From NCBI RefSeq assembly GCF_032302195.1, contig NZ_CP135275.1, positions 6,647,001 to 6,711,000 on the forward strand: a stretch of 64,000 nucleotides of DNA, written 5' to 3'. Positions 62,354 to 64,000 of this stretch are shown here, piece by piece. The notes under the pieces were generated by a model. It saw only the letters and a list, made by a program, of their open reading frames with translations. It had not been told where the DNA came from and made no database searches. The stretch's first letter is position 1. The number at the start of each line of letters is the position of its first letter. The stretch comes from Paenibacillus sp. MMS20-IR301. Its GTDB lineage: Bacteria > Bacillota > Bacilli > Paenibacillales > Paenibacillaceae. Both the position numbers and the translations under genes were made by a program.

Positions 62354-62650
62354 ATGACGAAGAGAGTAAGCACTGACAGCGGATCTTAACAGGGAAGGCG
62401 TGCCGGAGACTGAGAGCACCCTCATTTGACGCTTAGTGCCGAAGTTCACTTCCGAGTCGGTCCCTGAAGTACCTCGCTGCAGCAGGTATGTGTAGGGAGG
62501 CCCGCTTCCAGCGTTAAAGGGTGTAAGACAGAGTTAGTCCCAGGCCGGGAGGTTCACAGAAGTTCCCGGGTGCCGATGCTACGGCAGGATAAAACTCTAA
62601 ATAAGGGTGGTACCACGGCTCCTCGTCCCTTGCGGCGGGGGGCCTTTTTG
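62354..62650 (+). ncRNA. T-box leader, Phe (TTC) specifier
   Basis: Stem I begins TGACGAAGAGAGTAAG. The specifier loop reads CCGAA-G-TTC-AC before TCCGAG, giving TTC (62445-62447) for phenylalanine with the same spacing as in the T-box at 28580. T-box sequence AAGGGTGGTACCAC lies at 62603-62616. Uncharged tRNA-Phe would turn on the first enzyme of the aromatic pathway. Confidence 0.9.
62617..62649 (+). terminator. T-box terminator before the DAHP synthase gene
   Basis: GGCTCCTCGTC pairs with GGCGGGGGGCC (11 pairs, several G-T) around CCTTGC, followed by five T. Confidence 0.85.
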
Positions 62651-62699
62651 CGTTCGTTCATAGGCTTAACCATTAACTACAAAAAGGGAGTGTCAGGTA

Positions 62700-63776
62700 A
62701 TGAGCAATGTTGAATTGGATAACTTGAGAGCAAGACTGGATGAGATTAACGGGCAATTGCTGGAGCTGATTTCGGAGCGTGCCGGAATTGTTCAGGAGAT
62801 TGGTGTCCTCAAAGAAAAGCAGGGCGTGCCGAAGTTCGATCCTGAGCGCGAGAAGGCAATGCTGGAGAAATTAGTGGCGAGCAACAAGGGGCCTTTCACC
62901 AGCGGAACCATCCGTACACTGTTCAAACAGATTTTCTCCGCCTCGCTCGACCTGCAAAGTACAGAGCACAAGAAATCCCTGCTGGTTGCACGGAAAAATC
63001 ATGCCGAGGATACCGTTATTGTGCTTCCGGGAGACGTTACTGTCGGCGGTCTCTCTTCGCTGATGGTTGCCGGCCCGTGCTCGGTGGAGAGCGAGCTGCA
63101 GACCCGTACCGTTGCTGCTGCCCTGCAGAAGGCCGGAGTAAAGGTTATGCGCGGCGGAGCCTTCAAGCCCCGTACCTCGCCTTATGACTTCCAGGGTCTG
63201 GGCATGGACGGTCTGAGAATTCTCCGTGAAGCCGCTAATGAATACGGGCTTCTGACGATCAGTGAGATTGTGGATCCCCGTCATATTGAAGAGGCGCTCG
63301 ACTATGTGGATGTCATTCAGGTCGGCGCACGGAATATGCATAACTTCGAGCTGCTCAAGGCGGTAGGTGAAGTGAACAAGCCGGTGCTGCTGAAGCGCGG
63401 GCTGTCGGCAACACTGGACGAGTTCGTGCATGCGGCTGAGTACATCATGTCCCGGGGGAACATGGAGATTATGCTGATTGAACGCGGTATCCGCACTTAT
63501 GAGAAATCGACCCGCAATACACTCGACATCTCTGCTGTGCCGATTCTGAAGCAGGAATGCCATTTGCCGGTGCTGGTTGATGTAACCCACTCCACCGGAC
63601 GCAAGGATATCCTGATTCCATGTGCCAAAGCGGCACTTGCTGCCGGAGCCGACGGAATTATGGTGGAGGTGCATCCGGATCCGGCCACAGCCTTGTCCGA
63701 CGCCCAGCAGCAGCTGAATATTGAGGAATTCAACCACTTCTTCAATGAAGTGAAGGCATCCGGGTTATACCGTTAA
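62700..63776 (+). CDS. aroA: Bifunctional chorismate mutase / DAHP synthase
   Basis: A 358-residue protein, the same length as B. subtilis AroA. Residues 1-90 are an AroQ-type chorismate mutase ([34 protein letters not shown]). Residues ~100-355 are a class I-beta DAHP synthase: [63 protein letters not shown] and [14 protein letters not shown]. It joins PEP and erythrose-4-phosphate at the head of the shikimate pathway; the mutase domain also senses chorismate/prephenate. Control by the Phe T-box upstream is expected. Confidence 0.95.
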   Translation: MSNVELDNLRARLDEINGQLLELISERAGIVQEIGVLKEKQGVPKFDPEREKAMLEKLVASNKGPFTSGTIRTLFKQIFSASLDLQSTEHKKSLLVARKNHAEDTVIVLPGDVTVGGLSSLMVAGPCSVESELQTRTVAAALQKAGVKVMRGGAFKPRTSPYDFQGLGMDGLRILREAANEYGLLTISEIVDPRHIEEALDYVDVIQVGARNMHNFELLKAVGEVNKPVLLKRGLSATLDEFVHAAEYIMSRGNMEIMLIERGIRTYEKSTRNTLDISAVPILKQECHLPVLVDVTHSTGRKDILIPCAKAALAAGADGIMVEVHPDPATALSDAQQQLNIEEFNHFFNEVKASGLYR

Positions 63777-63860
63777 TCTGATTAACTAGTATTTTGGCGC
63801 AAGTAGAAGGATTAACGAGATTAGAAGGGGAGATATCGCTTACAAGCAAGGGTTGTCCTT

Positions 63861-63890
63861 TTGTGGAGGTTAAGGCGGGTCAGGTACAAT
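63861..63890 (+). promoter_or_regulatory. Possible promoter of the gene leaving the window
   Basis: TTGTGG (63861-63866) and TACAAT (63885-63890) with an 18-base spacer. Confidence 0.35.
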
Positions 63891-63972
63891 ATTAGGCATT
63901 GGCGTTGCACCGGACCCGGGCTTTGCAGCAAAAGCCTGAAACCTATAACAGGACACAGGAGGAAGAGCATTC

Positions 63973-64000
63973 TTGAAACAGCTAAGTTCATACAACAACG
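63973..64000 (+). CDS. Start of an unidentified gene, cut by the window end
   Basis: TTG at 63973 follows AGGAGGAAG by about 9 bases and opens MKQLSSYNN. Only nine codons are visible, too few to name it. Confidence 0.45.

Overview
The window most resembles a chromosome segment of a Paenibacillus-type Firmicute. This rests on an S-layer-homology (SLH) adhesin, two T-box leaders, a YesM/YesN-type two-component pair next to a sugar ABC importer, an MntR-like operator before mntH, AGGAGG-type ribosome binding sites, intrinsic terminators and moderately GC-rich coding sequence. The species cannot be fixed by reading alone. I see no rRNA, tRNA, CRISPR array, transposase or integrase.

Layout. 1-19.6 kb is one long plus-strand locus for a Tad/Flp-type pilus: PP2C phosphatase, TadZ/CpaE-like ATPase, TadA/CpaF ATPase, TadB, TadC, a small pilin, TadE-like and TadG-like pseudopilins, a prepilin peptidase, then a WG-repeat protein, an FHA protein, a tiny membrane protein, a membrane Ser/Thr kinase with a beta-propeller-like outer part, and a 1233-residue secreted SLH protein. 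Phosphatase and kinase sit near the two ends with the FHA reader between them. 19.8-28.5 kb holds metabolic and surface genes: isochorismatase-like hydrolase, an unknown protein, a flavin monooxygenase, a YadA-head-like repeat protein with a peptidase_G2-type end, a 26-residue membrane peptide, an ArsB-type transporter, a bicupin of the oxalate decarboxylase family, and a methyltransferase-TPR protein.

28.5-35.4 kb has a glutaminyl-tRNA synthetase behind a T-box with a CAA specifier, mntH with promoter and MntR-like operator, and a large YhgE/Pip protein. 35.7-42.5 kb is a sugar ABC importer facing its probable YesMN regulators. 42.5-50.1 kb carries an HD-GYP phosphodiesterase, a SH3/amidase, a TIR-like/GAF-like protein followed by a small basic protein, an MFS exporter facing an Rgg-like regulator, and a second flavin monooxygenase.

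50.5-58.2 kb is a compact eight-gene operon: sulfonate/nitrate-type ABC importer (ATPase, two permeases, lipoprotein) interleaved with two copies of an AprA-like flavoprotein plus a 2x[4Fe-4S] ferredoxin. It looks like an uptake-and-reduction system for an unidentified, probably sulfur-containing, substrate. 58.4-64 kb has an MpsC-family protein, a lone receiver, a hybrid histidine kinase, and a DAHP synthase/chorismate mutase behind a T-box with a Phe (TTC) specifier; the last 28 bases begin another gene.

The strongest candidates for something undescribed are the duplicated AprAB-like/ABC operon, the TIR-GAF plus small basic protein pair, the phospho-signalling genes built into the Tad locus, and a pair of related hairpin leaders at 10.1 and 59.3 kb.
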